Made by a program: the position numbers and the translations under genes
Part shown: positions 13,992-22,355 of the stretch, piece by piece
Layout of the letters: the number at the start of each line of letters is the position of its first letter
How positions within the stretch are numbered: position 1 is the first letter of the stretch
Assembly: GCA_016176335.1 (NCBI GenBank)
Contig: JACOXI010000003.1
Coordinates: 310,001 to 374,000 of the forward strand
Source of the DNA: Candidatus Daviesbacteria bacterium
GTDB taxonomy: Bacteria; Patescibacteria; Microgenomatia; Daviesbacterales; UBA10151
Direction: 5' to 3'
Length of the DNA: 64,000 nucleotides
The notes under the pieces: model-generated
The model's input: only the letters and a program-made list of their open reading frames with translations
The model's database searches: none
What the model was told of the DNA's origin: nothing

Positions 13992-15617
13992 TCAGTTTTT
14001 AATCATGTGATCAAGAGAATATTGGAAAGTAGCATCTACTTTTTTGTGGGGATTGAAGATATTTTTGGGGTCAAAGATTTCTTTTACTTTTTTAAATAAT
14101 TGGTAGACCTCTTGTCCATACATTTCGGGTAAATATGGACCTCTGATAAGTCCGTCATTGTGTTCTGCGCTCATGGAGCCTTTGTATTCAAAAACCAATT
14201 TAAAAACTTTTTCCATCAGTTCCGGAATGATTCTTCTGACGTCTTCCCTTGCAAGATCCATTAAAGGAATAATGTGGAAGTTGCCATCTCCTATATGACC
14301 TGCCAAAGTATAAACCAGCCTGTCTTTATAGGGAGTAATCAGAGCATTGAGTTTAGGCAAGAATTCCGGCAGATATTGAGGTTTAACAATAATGTCATCA
14401 ATAAAAGATGAGGCTTTGGCATTTTTTGCGTATTTCATAAGTAATCCAAAACTTTTATGCCTGATTAGCCAGTATTTTTCCTGACTTTCCGTGGTACCTT
14501 TTATTTCTGCTTTTAGATTAAACTCTGATATTGCCCTTTTTGCGGCGTTTGCCCTCTCCAAAGCTTCCTCAAAAGAGTCTGAAGAAAAGTTAGCAAGAAG
14601 TATCAAATTGGGTAATTGTTGTTTTTTATCAGAGAGTAAGCTGAAATATGCAAATAATCTATTGCTATGTTTAAAATTAGCAGACATATCCCAGGCATGA
14701 TCTAAAGCCAGTTTTAAAGTTTGGTCATCAAAACACTCAAAAGCTTCAGGTTTATATTCCAAAACCGCTTTTACAACAACGTCAAGCTGTAACAGATCAG
14801 GTAGTGAGATTACCAGCAGGACTTGATGTTTTTTGGGTTTGATTAAGCTTAATTCTATTTCTGTAATAATACCCAGAGTGCCCTGGGAGCCAATAATTAA
14901 TTTGCTTAAATCAAAATTATTGCCATCCCAAACTTCCCAGAGATCATAGCCTGTGGAGTTTTTAGAAGTTTGGGGTTTGGCGTTTTTTATCAATTGCTGA
15001 TTTTCAACGATTAAATTATAGATTTCCGAGTATATTTTTCCCTCAAAATCTTTTTGAGCAATTTTTTTATCCAATTCAGCTTTATCTAAGGCTTTAAAAG
15101 TGTATTCGTTTCCGTCGGAAAGAATAACTTTCATGCTCTTAAGATACTTATTAATAGGTCCGTAGGTTAATTCCAGTTCCCCTCCGGCGTTGGTGGCAAC
15201 CATGCCTCCAACTGTGCAAATTTCTCGAGAAGCCGGATAGGTTGGTAAAAGTAAACCCTTTTTTAATGTTTCTGTCTCAAAATCCCTATACAACATCCCC
15301 GGCTGCACAACTACCGAAACCTGATCCAATTTTATCAACTTATTAAGGTATTTTTTGACGTCCACAATCACCCCTTCGCCTATTGCTCCCCCAGTCATGT
15401 CCGTGCCTGCCGAGCGCACGGTGATAGATAAATTATCATTTAGATGGCCATTGACGTATTTAACAACTTTTTTGATGTCTTGTGAATCTTTGGTAAAAAC
15501 TACAACTTGTGGAGAAATTTCAAAAATAGAAGCATCTTTTGAATATGCAGTTAAGGTTTGGGTGTCATCTAAAGCCTCACCTTGTATGAGTTTTCGTAAA
15601 TCACCTTTTATGGGCAT
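13992..15617 (-). CDS. FAD-binding 2-hydroxyacid dehydrogenase (GlcD/D-lactate dehydrogenase type)
   Basis: This 541-residue flavoprotein has a PCMH-type FAD-binding domain (RSAGTDMTGGAIGEGVIVDVKK, then YPASREICTVGGMVATNAGG and IIGSQGTLGIITEIEL). An FAD-oxidase C-terminal domain follows, with AGHIGDGNFHIIPL (a typical metal-site His motif), SMSAEHNDGLIRG and DPKNIFNPHK near the end. Family members oxidise D-lactate, glycolate or D-2-hydroxyglutarate. There is no fused iron-sulfur domain, so the electron acceptor is unknown. The start lies about 20 bases from the start of the divergent thioredoxin-reductase-like gene. Confidence 0.9.
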   Translation of the reverse strand: MPIKGDLRKLIQGEALDDTQTLTAYSKDASIFEISPQVVVFTKDSQDIKKVVKYVNGHLNDNLSITVRSAGTDMTGGAIGEGVIVDVKKYLNKLIKLDQVSVVVQPGMLYRDFETETLKKGLLLPTYPASREICTVGGMVATNAGGELELTYGPINKYLKSMKVILSDGNEYTFKALDKAELDKKIAQKDFEGKIYSEIYNLIVENQQLIKNAKPQTSKNSTGYDLWEVWDGNNFDLSKLIIGSQGTLGIITEIELSLIKPKKHQVLLVISLPDLLQLDVVVKAVLEYKPEAFECFDDQTLKLALDHAWDMSANFKHSNRLFAYFSLLSDKKQQLPNLILLANFSSDSFEEALERANAAKRAISEFNLKAEIKGTTESQEKYWLIRHKSFGLLMKYAKNAKASSFIDDIIVKPQYLPEFLPKLNALITPYKDRLVYTLAGHIGDGNFHIIPLMDLAREDVRRIIPELMEKVFKLVFEYKGSMSAEHNDGLIRGPYLPEMYGQEVYQLFKKVKEIFDPKNIFNPHKKVDATFQYSLDHMIKN

Positions 15618-15639
15618 AATTTTATGTTACCATAGATAT

Positions 15640-16611
15640 GTGGAACAAAATCTGCCGGAGATTTTTGATACCATTGTTATTGGCGGGGGAGCTGCAGGTA
15701 TTACTGCGGCAATTTATACAGTCAGAAAAAACCTCAAAGTATTACTGTTGACTAAAATTATTGGAGGGCAAGCTGCCCTATCAGGAGATGTAGAAAATTA
15801 TCCGGGGTTTACCATGATTACTGGGGCAGATTTAGCCCGTAAATTTAGAGAAGATCTGATGAATTTTGAAAATAAAGGGCTATGGATTAAAGAAGGAGTT
15901 GAAGTGACTGATTTATCAGGCGCTGATCCTGACTTTATTGCCAAGACTGCTGATGGAGGTCAATATCACGGCAGAACTGTGATAATTGCTTCCGGGAGAA
16001 TCCCTAAAATGTTGGGTATTCCAGGCGAGAAGGAGTTATTTGGAAAAGGAGTGGCAACTTGTGCAACATGTGATGCACCATTCTACAAAGACAAAGATGT
16101 GGCAATAGTTGGGGGAGGGAATTCTGCTCTGGATGCAGCTTTTTCGCTGCAAAAAGTTGCCCGAACTGTTGTAATTATCAATACTACAGATACCTTGAGG
16201 GGAGATGAGATATTAATGAAAAATGTTACTTCCTCGCCAAAAGTTAAAGTTTTAAACAATCATGAGGCTTTAGAGATTTTGGGTGATCAAGCAGTCGGAG
16301 GAGTAAAGATTAAAAACAGGCAAACCGGGCACCAACAAGTAATTCCTGTTTCAGGAGTATTTGTAGAAATTGGCTGGACTCCTGCAACTTCTTTTGATAA
16401 GTTAACAAATAAAAATGACAAAGGAGAAATAGAGGTAGATGAATATGGTGCAACATCAGTTCCTGGAATTTATGCAGCAGGGGATGTTAATGATGTTTGG
16501 GGAGAGCAAATTGTGATTGCGGCAGGTGAGGGTGCCAAAACAGCATTGCGAGTTGCAGAACATCTTTCAAAGGTTCCTCATCCAAAAACTTCAAATCTGC
16601 ATGACGGCTAA
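15640..16611 (+). CDS. Thioredoxin reductase-like flavoprotein
   Basis: This 323-residue protein starts at GTG 15640; an in-frame ATG at 15610 is possible but would overlap the divergent gene. The FAD motif is VIGGGAAGITAAIYTVRK, the redox-active pair is CATCDAP, and the second nucleotide motif is VGGGNSALDAAFSLQ. YAAGDVNDVWGEQIVIAAGEGAKTA completes the FAD site. The NADP-phosphate-binding HRR motif of standard TrxB is replaced by INTTDTLRGDEIL, which resembles the NADH-using AhpF branch. It should reduce thioredoxin- or glutaredoxin-like proteins and could feed the CcdA-like transporter. The stop overlaps the stop of the convergent L,D-transpeptidase gene. Confidence 0.88.
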   Translation: MEQNLPEIFDTIVIGGGAAGITAAIYTVRKNLKVLLLTKIIGGQAALSGDVENYPGFTMITGADLARKFREDLMNFENKGLWIKEGVEVTDLSGADPDFIAKTADGGQYHGRTVIIASGRIPKMLGIPGEKELFGKGVATCATCDAPFYKDKDVAIVGGGNSALDAAFSLQKVARTVVIINTTDTLRGDEILMKNVTSSPKVKVLNNHEALEILGDQAVGGVKIKNRQTGHQQVIPVSGVFVEIGWTPATSFDKLTNKNDKGEIEVDEYGATSVPGIYAAGDVNDVWGEQIVIAAGEGAKTALRVAEHLSKVPHPKTSNLHDG

Positions 16612-17360
16612 TGGATATAGACTCTGGTGCCGGGATTTTCGGCTGTTGCCCTGACTACATTTTGGCCGGGTGGTACAACAGGTCCGGCCCAATCAAAGAT
16701 TTGGGCGGCATATGCAAGCGGTGAATTAACACACCCGTGACTCATTGGCTGGCCAAAATTGTTGTGCCAATACGCTCCATGAATAGCATAACCTTTGTAG
16801 AAGAACATATTATTAGGAACGTTTGGCAGGTTATAATAGGTACCTAATGTTTGTGAACCTCCAACCATGCTTTGGGATCTAGTTTTGTACCAGATATTAA
16901 ATGTGCCTTCGGGGGTTGGGGCCCACTTACCTGAAGAGATGGGAAATTCCATGACAATTCTCTTTCCTTCCCAAGCCTTAAGTCTTTGGTCCGAGAGCGA
17001 AATCTCTATCCATTTTTCATCTCCGGAAGTATTGGTGGTACCCAAAACCGCCTGATTTTGATTTTCTTCTGCTAATTTTTTTGACTGCTCAAAACTGTAA
17101 GCAAGAGATGTTTTAGGGTAATTTATTATTTGGTTATCAAAAATTGCGGTTGATGAGTTTTCATCAAAATCTCCATTTGAGGATAAGATCTGTTGAACTG
17201 TGCAACAGGAAGTCGTAGGGTCTCCTGATATGTGTAGTTTATAAGCAAGATCGCGCCTGATTGTTTGAAAGTTAAATGCAAGATAAAAAAGAGCGGAGAT
17301 TATTAAGATCGCGGGCAATAGACGGTGCAGCATATCAAAATTTATGCTCCGTCCAAGCAT
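16608..17360 (-). CDS. L,D-transpeptidase (YkuD family)
   Basis: The protein has 250 residues from the ATG at 17360, chosen because a promoter (TTGACG-17-CACAAT) lies just upstream; twelve more codons are open before it. One N-terminal membrane segment (LLPAILIISALFYLAF) is followed by a short linker containing AVLGT. The YkuD domain starts at WIEISLSDQRLKAWEGKRIV. The catalytic motif is complete: YAIHGAYWHNNFGQPMSHGCVNS, with the active-site Cys in SHGCVN. These enzymes make 3-3 peptidoglycan cross-links or attach proteins to the wall. It is divergent from a D,D-carboxypeptidase gene, a sensible partner because that enzyme makes tetrapeptide substrates. Confidence 0.92.
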   Translation of the reverse strand: MLGRSINFDMLHRLLPAILIISALFYLAFNFQTIRRDLAYKLHISGDPTTSCCTVQQILSSNGDFDENSSTAIFDNQIINYPKTSLAYSFEQSKKLAEENQNQAVLGTTNTSGDEKWIEISLSDQRLKAWEGKRIVMEFPISSGKWAPTPEGTFNIWYKTRSQSMVGGSQTLGTYYNLPNVPNNMFFYKGYAIHGAYWHNNFGQPMSHGCVNSPLAYAAQIFDWAGPVVPPGQNVVRATAENPGTRVYIH

Positions 17361-17367
17361 TAAATTA

Positions 17368-17415
17368 ATTGTGGAATAGAATAAATTGGACGTCAAGAGG
17401 CAAGTTTTGTATGAT
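17368..17415. promoter_or_regulatory. Back-to-back promoters of the L,D-transpeptidase and D,D-carboxypeptidase genes
   Basis: On the minus strand TTGACG (17391-17396) and CACAAT (17368-17373) are 17 bases apart, and the ATG at 17360 follows after seven bases. On the plus strand TTGGAC (17386-17391) and TATGAT (17410-17415) are 18 bases apart, and the ATG at 17426 follows after ten bases. The two -35 boxes share one base, so both promoters probably compete for or share polymerase. Confidence 0.6.
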
Positions 17416-17425
17416 AGAAAATTAC

Positions 17426-18343
17426 ATGAAAAAGTCCTTTTTTTTAGGTTCAGTTTGTCTGATAATTATTCTTTCTGCTCTTTTCCTATCACAAAATTTT
17501 AAAAGCGAATCTTCAAAACTCATTTCTCCCGTTCCCCACAGTAAAGTTTTAGGCGTTAATCTTTGGTTTCCCAAGCAAGTGTTCCAAAAAGAAGCTGATG
17601 AGCCAAAAATCACCGCAAAATCCGCTCTTTTTATAGAAACAAAAACAGGAGAGGTACTTTATTCAAAAGACGCCAATAAAAAACTGCCCATTGCCTCACT
17701 TGTGAAAGTTATGACTGCTTTGATTGCTTTGGATCATAGGGGAATGGATGATAAATTTATTGTTTCAAAGCAAGCCTCGGAGATGGAAGCGGATAAAATG
17801 CTGCTTATTGCAGGAGAAAAGTTAACTTTGAAAGAATTGTTGTTTGGCATATTCTTAATTTCCGCCAATGATGCGGCAGAGGTTTTGGCCCAGGGTACAA
17901 CAGGACAAAGAGATGAGTTCATAAAGCTTATGAATGAAAGGGGGAAACAACTGGGGATGAATGATACATATTTTGCAAACCCAACAGGATTGGATGAAGA
18001 TTCTAATAATTCGTATTCTACAGCCTACGATTTGGCAATACTGACCAGGTATTTGATCAGGGAGCATCCGGAAGTTGTGGAAATATCAAAGACCCCGCAT
18101 ATTTATATTGACAGGACAGATGAACATCAGGATTATGATATGTATTCGGGAATAAATTTATTAACAACATATCCGGGAGTTGTTGGTTTTAAAACAGGTT
18201 ATACGCCGGAAGCAGGTTTAACTCTAATTACTCTGGCAAGAAAAAACGGGCAAGAGGTTATTGGGGTTTTACTGGGATCAGAATATAGAAGAGATGAGGC
18301 CAGAGAACTTTTGGATTATAGCTTCAAGAAATTAGGCATCTGA
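17426..18343 (+). CDS. D-alanyl-D-alanine carboxypeptidase (PBP5/DacA family)
   Basis: The protein has 305 residues from the ATG at 17426, which gives a normal signal or anchor start (MKKSFFLGSVCLIIILSALFL). An upstream in-frame ATG at 17411 falls within the -10 box. After a linker with KVLGV, the serine peptidase domain shows SLVK (Ser91, Lys94), SAN (about 146-148) and KTG (in VVGFKTGYTPEAG), the three motifs of penicillin-binding proteins. The enzyme trims the terminal D-Ala from peptidoglycan stem peptides outside the membrane. It is divergent from the L,D-transpeptidase gene that would use the product. No C-terminal amphipathic anchor is apparent. Confidence 0.93.
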   Translation: MKKSFFLGSVCLIIILSALFLSQNFKSESSKLISPVPHSKVLGVNLWFPKQVFQKEADEPKITAKSALFIETKTGEVLYSKDANKKLPIASLVKVMTALIALDHRGMDDKFIVSKQASEMEADKMLLIAGEKLTLKELLFGIFLISANDAAEVLAQGTTGQRDEFIKLMNERGKQLGMNDTYFANPTGLDEDSNNSYSTAYDLAILTRYLIREHPEVVEISKTPHIYIDRTDEHQDYDMYSGINLLTTYPGVVGFKTGYTPEAGLTLITLARKNGQEVIGVLLGSEYRRDEARELLDYSFKKLGI

Positions 18344-18355
18344 TAAAAATAATAC

Positions 18356-18385
18356 TTGTAACAGTATAAGTTTAGGTGATATAAC
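18356..18385 (+). promoter_or_regulatory. Promoter of the cyclophilin gene
   Basis: TTGTAA (18356-18361) and TATAAC (18380-18385) are 18 bases apart. The ATG at 18393 comes seven bases after the -10 box, implying a leaderless mRNA. Confidence 0.5.
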
Positions 18386-18392
18386 GTTGGCG

Positions 18393-19079
18393 ATGTTTAC
18401 TAATCAGAAAGTGTTGGGGGTGATCTTGATTCTGTTTATTCTGGGTGCGGTAGGCTATTTTTTTATGAGTAAGTTTAAAAAAGATACAGCTGTTTTCTCA
18501 TCTCCTACCCCTACCCCTGCAAGTTTAGACTTTAACTTTAATCCGCAATCTGCCCAAAACCAGCAGACCGAACAGCAACCACAAGCCACAGAATTGCCTT
18601 TGGCTAAAAACAAAAGGTTGGATAAATTTCCAGGCATTTTAAAACCGGAAATTTTACAAAACAAAAAAGCGGTTATCCAAACCAAAAAAGGCATTATTCA
18701 ACTTCAGATTTATCCGGAAGCCTCAATGGCAGCCTCCAATTTTATGCTTTTGGCTGCCAATGGTTTTTATGACGGATTGATCTTTCATCGGGTTGAAGAT
18801 TGGGTAGTTCAAGGAGGTGACCCAATAGGTACAGGCGGAGGAGGGCCGGGATACCAATTCCAGGATGAGCTGGTGAGGAAGGATTACACAAAAGGGATTG
18901 TGGCGATGGCAAATAGCGGACCCAATACAAACGGCAGCCAATTTTTTATATTAAAGACAGATTATCCGCTTGAGCCCCAGTATACTATTTTTGGTGTTGT
19001 TATTACCGGTATGGATGTTGTGGAAAAAATTACTGTCGGTGATATTATGCAAAAAGTAGTTATTCAAGAATTAAAGTAG
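18393..19079 (+). CDS. Membrane-anchored cyclophilin-type peptidyl-prolyl isomerase
   Basis: The protein has 228 residues from the ATG at 18393 (a TTG two codons earlier is less likely). One N-terminal membrane segment (VLGVILILFILGAVGYFFM) is followed by a Pro/Gln-rich linker to about residue 70. The cyclophilin domain contains FHRVEDWVVQGGDPIGTGGGGPGYQF and NSGPNTNGSQFFI, which hold the conserved Arg, Phe and Gln of the active site. It should catalyse proline isomerisation in proteins outside the membrane. It sits between cell-wall genes and the nrd operon with its own promoter, so it seems to be a separate unit. Confidence 0.92.
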   Translation: MFTNQKVLGVILILFILGAVGYFFMSKFKKDTAVFSSPTPTPASLDFNFNPQSAQNQQTEQQPQATELPLAKNKRLDKFPGILKPEILQNKKAVIQTKKGIIQLQIYPEASMAASNFMLLAANGFYDGLIFHRVEDWVVQGGDPIGTGGGGPGYQFQDELVRKDYTKGIVAMANSGPNTNGSQFFILKTDYPLEPQYTIFGVVITGMDVVEKITVGDIMQKVVIQELK

Positions 19080-19082
19080 CTT

Positions 19083-19153
19083 TCTGCTGTCAGTCATCAG
19101 TCATCAGACAGTCGTAATTTTAGTCTGAAAGCTGATAGCTGAAGTCTGATGAC
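19083..19153. repeat. Short-period TCATCAG/CTGATAGC repeat spacer
   Basis: Units such as CAGTCATCAGTCATCAGAC on the left and AGCTGATAGCTGAAGTCTGATGAC on the right form direct repeats and imperfect inverted repeats. They can fold into a hairpin after the cyclophilin gene, but there is no T-run. It is probably a dispersed spacer element. Confidence 0.55.
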
Positions 19154-19154
19154 T

Positions 19155-19202
19155 ATACTATATATTGTATCTTGACATTAACAGATATCAACATGTTATG
19201 CT
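19155..19202 (+). promoter_or_regulatory. nrdR-nrdJ promoter with tandem NrdR boxes
   Basis: ATACTATATATTGTAT (19155-19170) matches 14 of 16 positions of the consensus as I recall it, ACACWATATATWGTGT. A weaker second box (19186-19201, core AACATGTT) is centred 31 bases downstream, the three-turn spacing typical of NrdR sites. TTGACA (19172-19177) lies between the boxes, and an extended -10 (TG-T-TATGCT, ending 19202) overlaps the second. The GTG start at 19215 is 12 bases further on. Confidence 0.75.
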
Positions 19203-19214
19203 AAACTAGGTATT

Positions 19215-19658
19215 GTGAAATGTCCATTTTGTGCGAGTAATTTATCAAAAGTGGTAGATAAAAGATCGGTTGATAGCCGCGGGGAAATCAGGAGAAGAAG
19301 AGAATGTTTGAAATGCGGTAGGCGTTTCACAACTTATGAGGCCATGGCAGCCTTGGAGATCTCCGTCATTAAAAAGGATGGCAGAAGAGAACCCTTTGTG
19401 CAAGAGAAAATTAGGATGGGTCTTTTGAAAGCTTTGGAGAAGCGTCCTGGTATTGAGAAGGTCTCAAGCATTGTGGATAGAATCGAGGCCAGGATCAGAG
19501 GACGGCATTTAAAGGAGATAGAGTCGCAGACTCTTGGAAAATGGGTTCTTTCCGAATTGAAAAGGTTGGACTCGATTGCATATTTGCGGTTTGCATCTGT
19601 TTATCGGACTTTTTCCGACCCGAGAGATTTTAAAAGAGAGCTTGAGACATTAAATTAA
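19215..19658 (+). CDS. nrdR: NrdR, ribonucleotide reductase repressor
   Basis: This 147-residue protein has the NrdR architecture. A zinc ribbon comes first (CPFCASNLSKV, then RECLKCGRRF, giving four cysteines in two Cys-x2-Cys pairs). An ATP-cone domain follows, starting SVIKKDGRREPFVQEKI. NrdR binds ATP or dATP and represses nrd genes when dATP is high. The start is GTG at 19215. The gene is three bases upstream of nrdJ and behind sequences that look like its own binding sites, so it probably regulates this operon including itself. The length is normal for the family. Confidence 0.96.
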   Translation: MKCPFCASNLSKVVDKRSVDSRGEIRRRRECLKCGRRFTTYEAMAALEISVIKKDGRREPFVQEKIRMGLLKALEKRPGIEKVSSIVDRIEARIRGRHLKEIESQTLGKWVLSELKRLDSIAYLRFASVYRTFSDPRDFKRELETLN

Positions 19659-19661
19659 AAA

Positions 19662-22346
19662 ATGAAGACAACCAAGACGAAAAATACAATACGAGAAAGG
19701 CCTGCTCTGCAAGTTGTTTCCGTGCCACGCGCCCATGGGAAAAGCGTTCGTAAAACTAATGGTTTTGGCAGAAATGGCCGTGCATTTGAGACAAGGTTTA
19801 TTCCGCGTTATAAAGTTATGCCCATCATTCCGGATGGTTTACCCATTCCCACTTTTTCCGAGAGTTCCAATAAGATTTTAAAAGAAAGGTATCTTTTAAA
19901 AGGTGGGAATCTGGAAGTTGTAGAGAGCGTATCGGAGCGGTTTTGGCACATAGCTTATGATATTGCATCTGGTGATTTTGACTTTAGGGCGAGTACCAAA
20001 GAGGTGATGGATAAGGCTGTCGAATTTTATAGCATGATGGTGCGCCAGGAATTTTTGCCAAACTCCCCAACCATTATGAATGCCGGAAAAATTAACGGTT
20101 TGCAATACTCTGCCTGCTTTGTTCTGCCAGTGGGAGACTCGCTTCCTGAAATCTTTGATTCGGTCAAATATGCTGCTTTGATTCATCAAACAGGAGGCGG
20201 GACAGGTTTTGCTTTCTCCAGGCTTCGTCCGGCGGGATCGGTTGTTAACACAACAGGAGGCGTGGCATCCGGTCCGGTTTCGTTTTTGCGGGTTTTCAAT
20301 GCAGCAACAGAATCTATCAAACAGGGTGGTACAAGGCGGGGAGCTAATATGGGAATTTTAAGAATAGATCATCCGGATGTTTTGGAGTTTATAAGATGTA
20401 AGGCAGAATTGGATGATTTGAACAGGCCAGTATACGAAGGAGTTGCACCAATGCTGCCGGATGATGAATCGAGGGATTATTTCAAAACTCTTCTTTTAGA
20501 TAAACAAATTGCCAATTTTAATATCTCTGTGGCGGTAACCAAAAAATTTATGAAAGCAATGGAACAAGGTGCAGATTATGAGCTGATTGCTCCTCACAAC
20601 GGTGAGATTGTGGGAAAACTAAATGCAAAGGAAGTTTTTGATGAGATAGTTGAGCGGGCCTGGAAAACAGGTGACCCCGGACTGATCTTTATTGATCGGA
20701 TTAACGACTCTCCTGCCAACCCGGTTCCCAAATTGGAGACAATTGAATCGACCAATCCTTGCGGTGAGCAGCCCCTGGCCCCTTGGGATGCTTGTAATCT
20801 AGGTTCTATTAATTTGGGTAAGTTTGTTCACCAGCTTAAGGATGGCAGTTTAGATGTGGATTGGGAAGGCTTAAAGAATGTGACAAGATTGGCAGTACAC
20901 TTTCTGGATAACGTGGTTCAAACAAATCCTTACACCTTAAGACAGATTTATGACGAGGTACACCAAAACAGAAGGATTGGCCTTGGGGTAATGGGTTGGG
21001 CTGATATGCTGTTTAGATTAAAGATTGCCTATAACTCCGATGAGGCTTTGCAATTGGCAGAAAAGGTAATGGAGTTTATAAACGACGAAGGACACAAAAT
21101 GTCGGAGGAATTGGCAGAGAGGAGAGGTCCTTTCCCGAATTGGGCAAATTCCATTTATGCTGATAAAAAATCATCTGCTTTTTCCGAAAGACCGCGTAGT
21201 TATGCCTATCATAGTAGAAAACCCATCAGGAATTCAACAATTACCACAATTGCCCCAACAGGAACGATCTCTATTATTGGTGACTGTTCATCAGGAATTG
21301 AGCCTGTTTTTGCCTTAGCTTATATACACAAAGCCAAAGGGGTGGGGGATGAATATAGAATTTTAACAATCGCCAATAAAACTTTTGAGGAAATTGCTAA
21401 GCTTGAGGGTTTTTGGAGTGATGATTTGGCCAAAAAAGTTTTGGATAAGGGTTCGGTTGCGGGATTAGACGGAGTACCAAAGAGGTGGCAGGAAGTTTTT
21501 ATTACTGCCCCTGAAATTGATCCGGTAACCCACGTTAAAATGCAGGCAGTATTCCAAAAACATACGGATAATGGGGTTTCCAAAACCATCAATCTTCCAA
21601 ATTCGGCAACTTTAGATGATGTAAGAATAGCTTATATGATGGCTTGGGAGACTGGTTGTGATGGTATCACAATTTATCGCGACGGCTCCAAAAGTACCCA
21701 GGTTTTGAACGTTTCCTCAACCCTTAAGATGAAAACCCAAGTGGATCCGCAAGCACCACTCGAGTCCGACTCGGCTCCTATTGCTCAAAGACCGATGATT
21801 CTTCGGGGCAGGACCTACAAAATCACCACACCTGTAGGTGAGGCATTCATTACCATTAACCGGGACGAGCAGGGTCAGCCCTTTGAAGTATTTGTAACCG
21901 TGGGGCGGGGGGGAATGCATACTATGGCGGATGCAGAGGCGATGGGAAGGTTAGTTTCTTTGTCGCTGCGTTTAGCAAGAGGAGCAAAAGAAACAGACCC
22001 AAAAGCTGTTGCACAAAAGATTGTCAACCAACTTAAAGGAATTGGAGGAGCAAACCATGTTGGGTTTGGCAAAAATAGGGTAATGAGTCTGGCAGATGCA
22101 ATTGCCAAGGTGCTGGCAGAGGATCTGGCTTTGGTGGAAAGCCAAGATGCGGCAGAACCGATTCCCCTTAATCTGACAAACGGAGAATTACTTGATCTCA
22201 AAACTACCAATCTTGCAACTTCCTTCGACGAGACCCAAGACAAATTGCTCGGTAATGTGGATCTTTGTCCAGACTGTGGTTCAGCTTCCTTTGTGATGGA
22301 AGAGGGCTGCAAAAAATGCCACAGCTGTGGATACTCTATGTGCTAA
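19662..22346 (+). CDS. nrdJ: Adenosylcobalamin-dependent (class II) ribonucleotide reductase
   Basis: This 894-residue enzyme makes deoxyribonucleotides using an adenosylcobalamin radical and needs no oxygen. The core has PNSPTIMNAG, YSACFVLPVGDSLPEI (a redox Cys), QTGGGTGFAFSRLRPAGS, and ESTNPCGEQPL with the radical cysteine. The 10-stranded barrel continues to GCDGITIYRDGS. A TSCPD-type domain follows (GRTYKITTPVGEAFITIN), and the end is a zinc-ribbon-like tail CPDCGS...CKKCHSCGYSMC holding the thiols that re-reduce the active site. There is no intein. The linker before the tail (22221-22250) resembles a dispersed repeat. No other ribonucleotide reductase is in view. cobO follows nine bases later. 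Confidence 0.96.
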   Translation: MKTTKTKNTIRERPALQVVSVPRAHGKSVRKTNGFGRNGRAFETRFIPRYKVMPIIPDGLPIPTFSESSNKILKERYLLKGGNLEVVESVSERFWHIAYDIASGDFDFRASTKEVMDKAVEFYSMMVRQEFLPNSPTIMNAGKINGLQYSACFVLPVGDSLPEIFDSVKYAALIHQTGGGTGFAFSRLRPAGSVVNTTGGVASGPVSFLRVFNAATESIKQGGTRRGANMGILRIDHPDVLEFIRCKAELDDLNRPVYEGVAPMLPDDESRDYFKTLLLDKQIANFNISVAVTKKFMKAMEQGADYELIAPHNGEIVGKLNAKEVFDEIVERAWKTGDPGLIFIDRINDSPANPVPKLETIESTNPCGEQPLAPWDACNLGSINLGKFVHQLKDGSLDVDWEGLKNVTRLAVHFLDNVVQTNPYTLRQIYDEVHQNRRIGLGVMGWADMLFRLKIAYNSDEALQLAEKVMEFINDEGHKMSEELAERRGPFPNWANSIYADKKSSAFSERPRSYAYHSRKPIRNSTITTIAPTGTISIIGDCSSGIEPVFALAYIHKAKGVGDEYRILTIANKTFEEIAKLEGFWSDDLAKKVLDKGSVAGLDGVPKRWQEVFITAPEIDPVTHVKMQAVFQKHTDNGVSKTINLPNSATLDDVRIAYMMAWETGCDGITIYRDGSKSTQVLNVSSTLKMKTQVDPQAPLESDSAPIAQRPMILRGRTYKITTPVGEAFITINRDEQGQPFEVFVTVGRGGMHTMADAEAMGRLVSLSLRLARGAKETDPKAVAQKIVNQLKGIGGANHVGFGKNRVMSLADAIAKVLAEDLALVESQDAAEPIPLNLTNGELLDLKTTNLATSFDETQDKLLGNVDLCPDCGSASFVMEEGCKKCHSCGYSMC
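22221..22250 (+). repeat. Diverged dispersed-repeat copy in the nrdJ linker
   Basis: TCCTTCGACGAGACCCAAG followed by ACAA aligns with the repeat copy in merA (TCCTTCGACAGAGCTCAGG) at about two thirds of positions and starts with the same nine bases. It encodes SFDETQDKLLG between the reductase core and its zinc tail, a region that tolerates insertions. Confidence 0.4.
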
Positions 22347-22355
22347 AATACCTGC

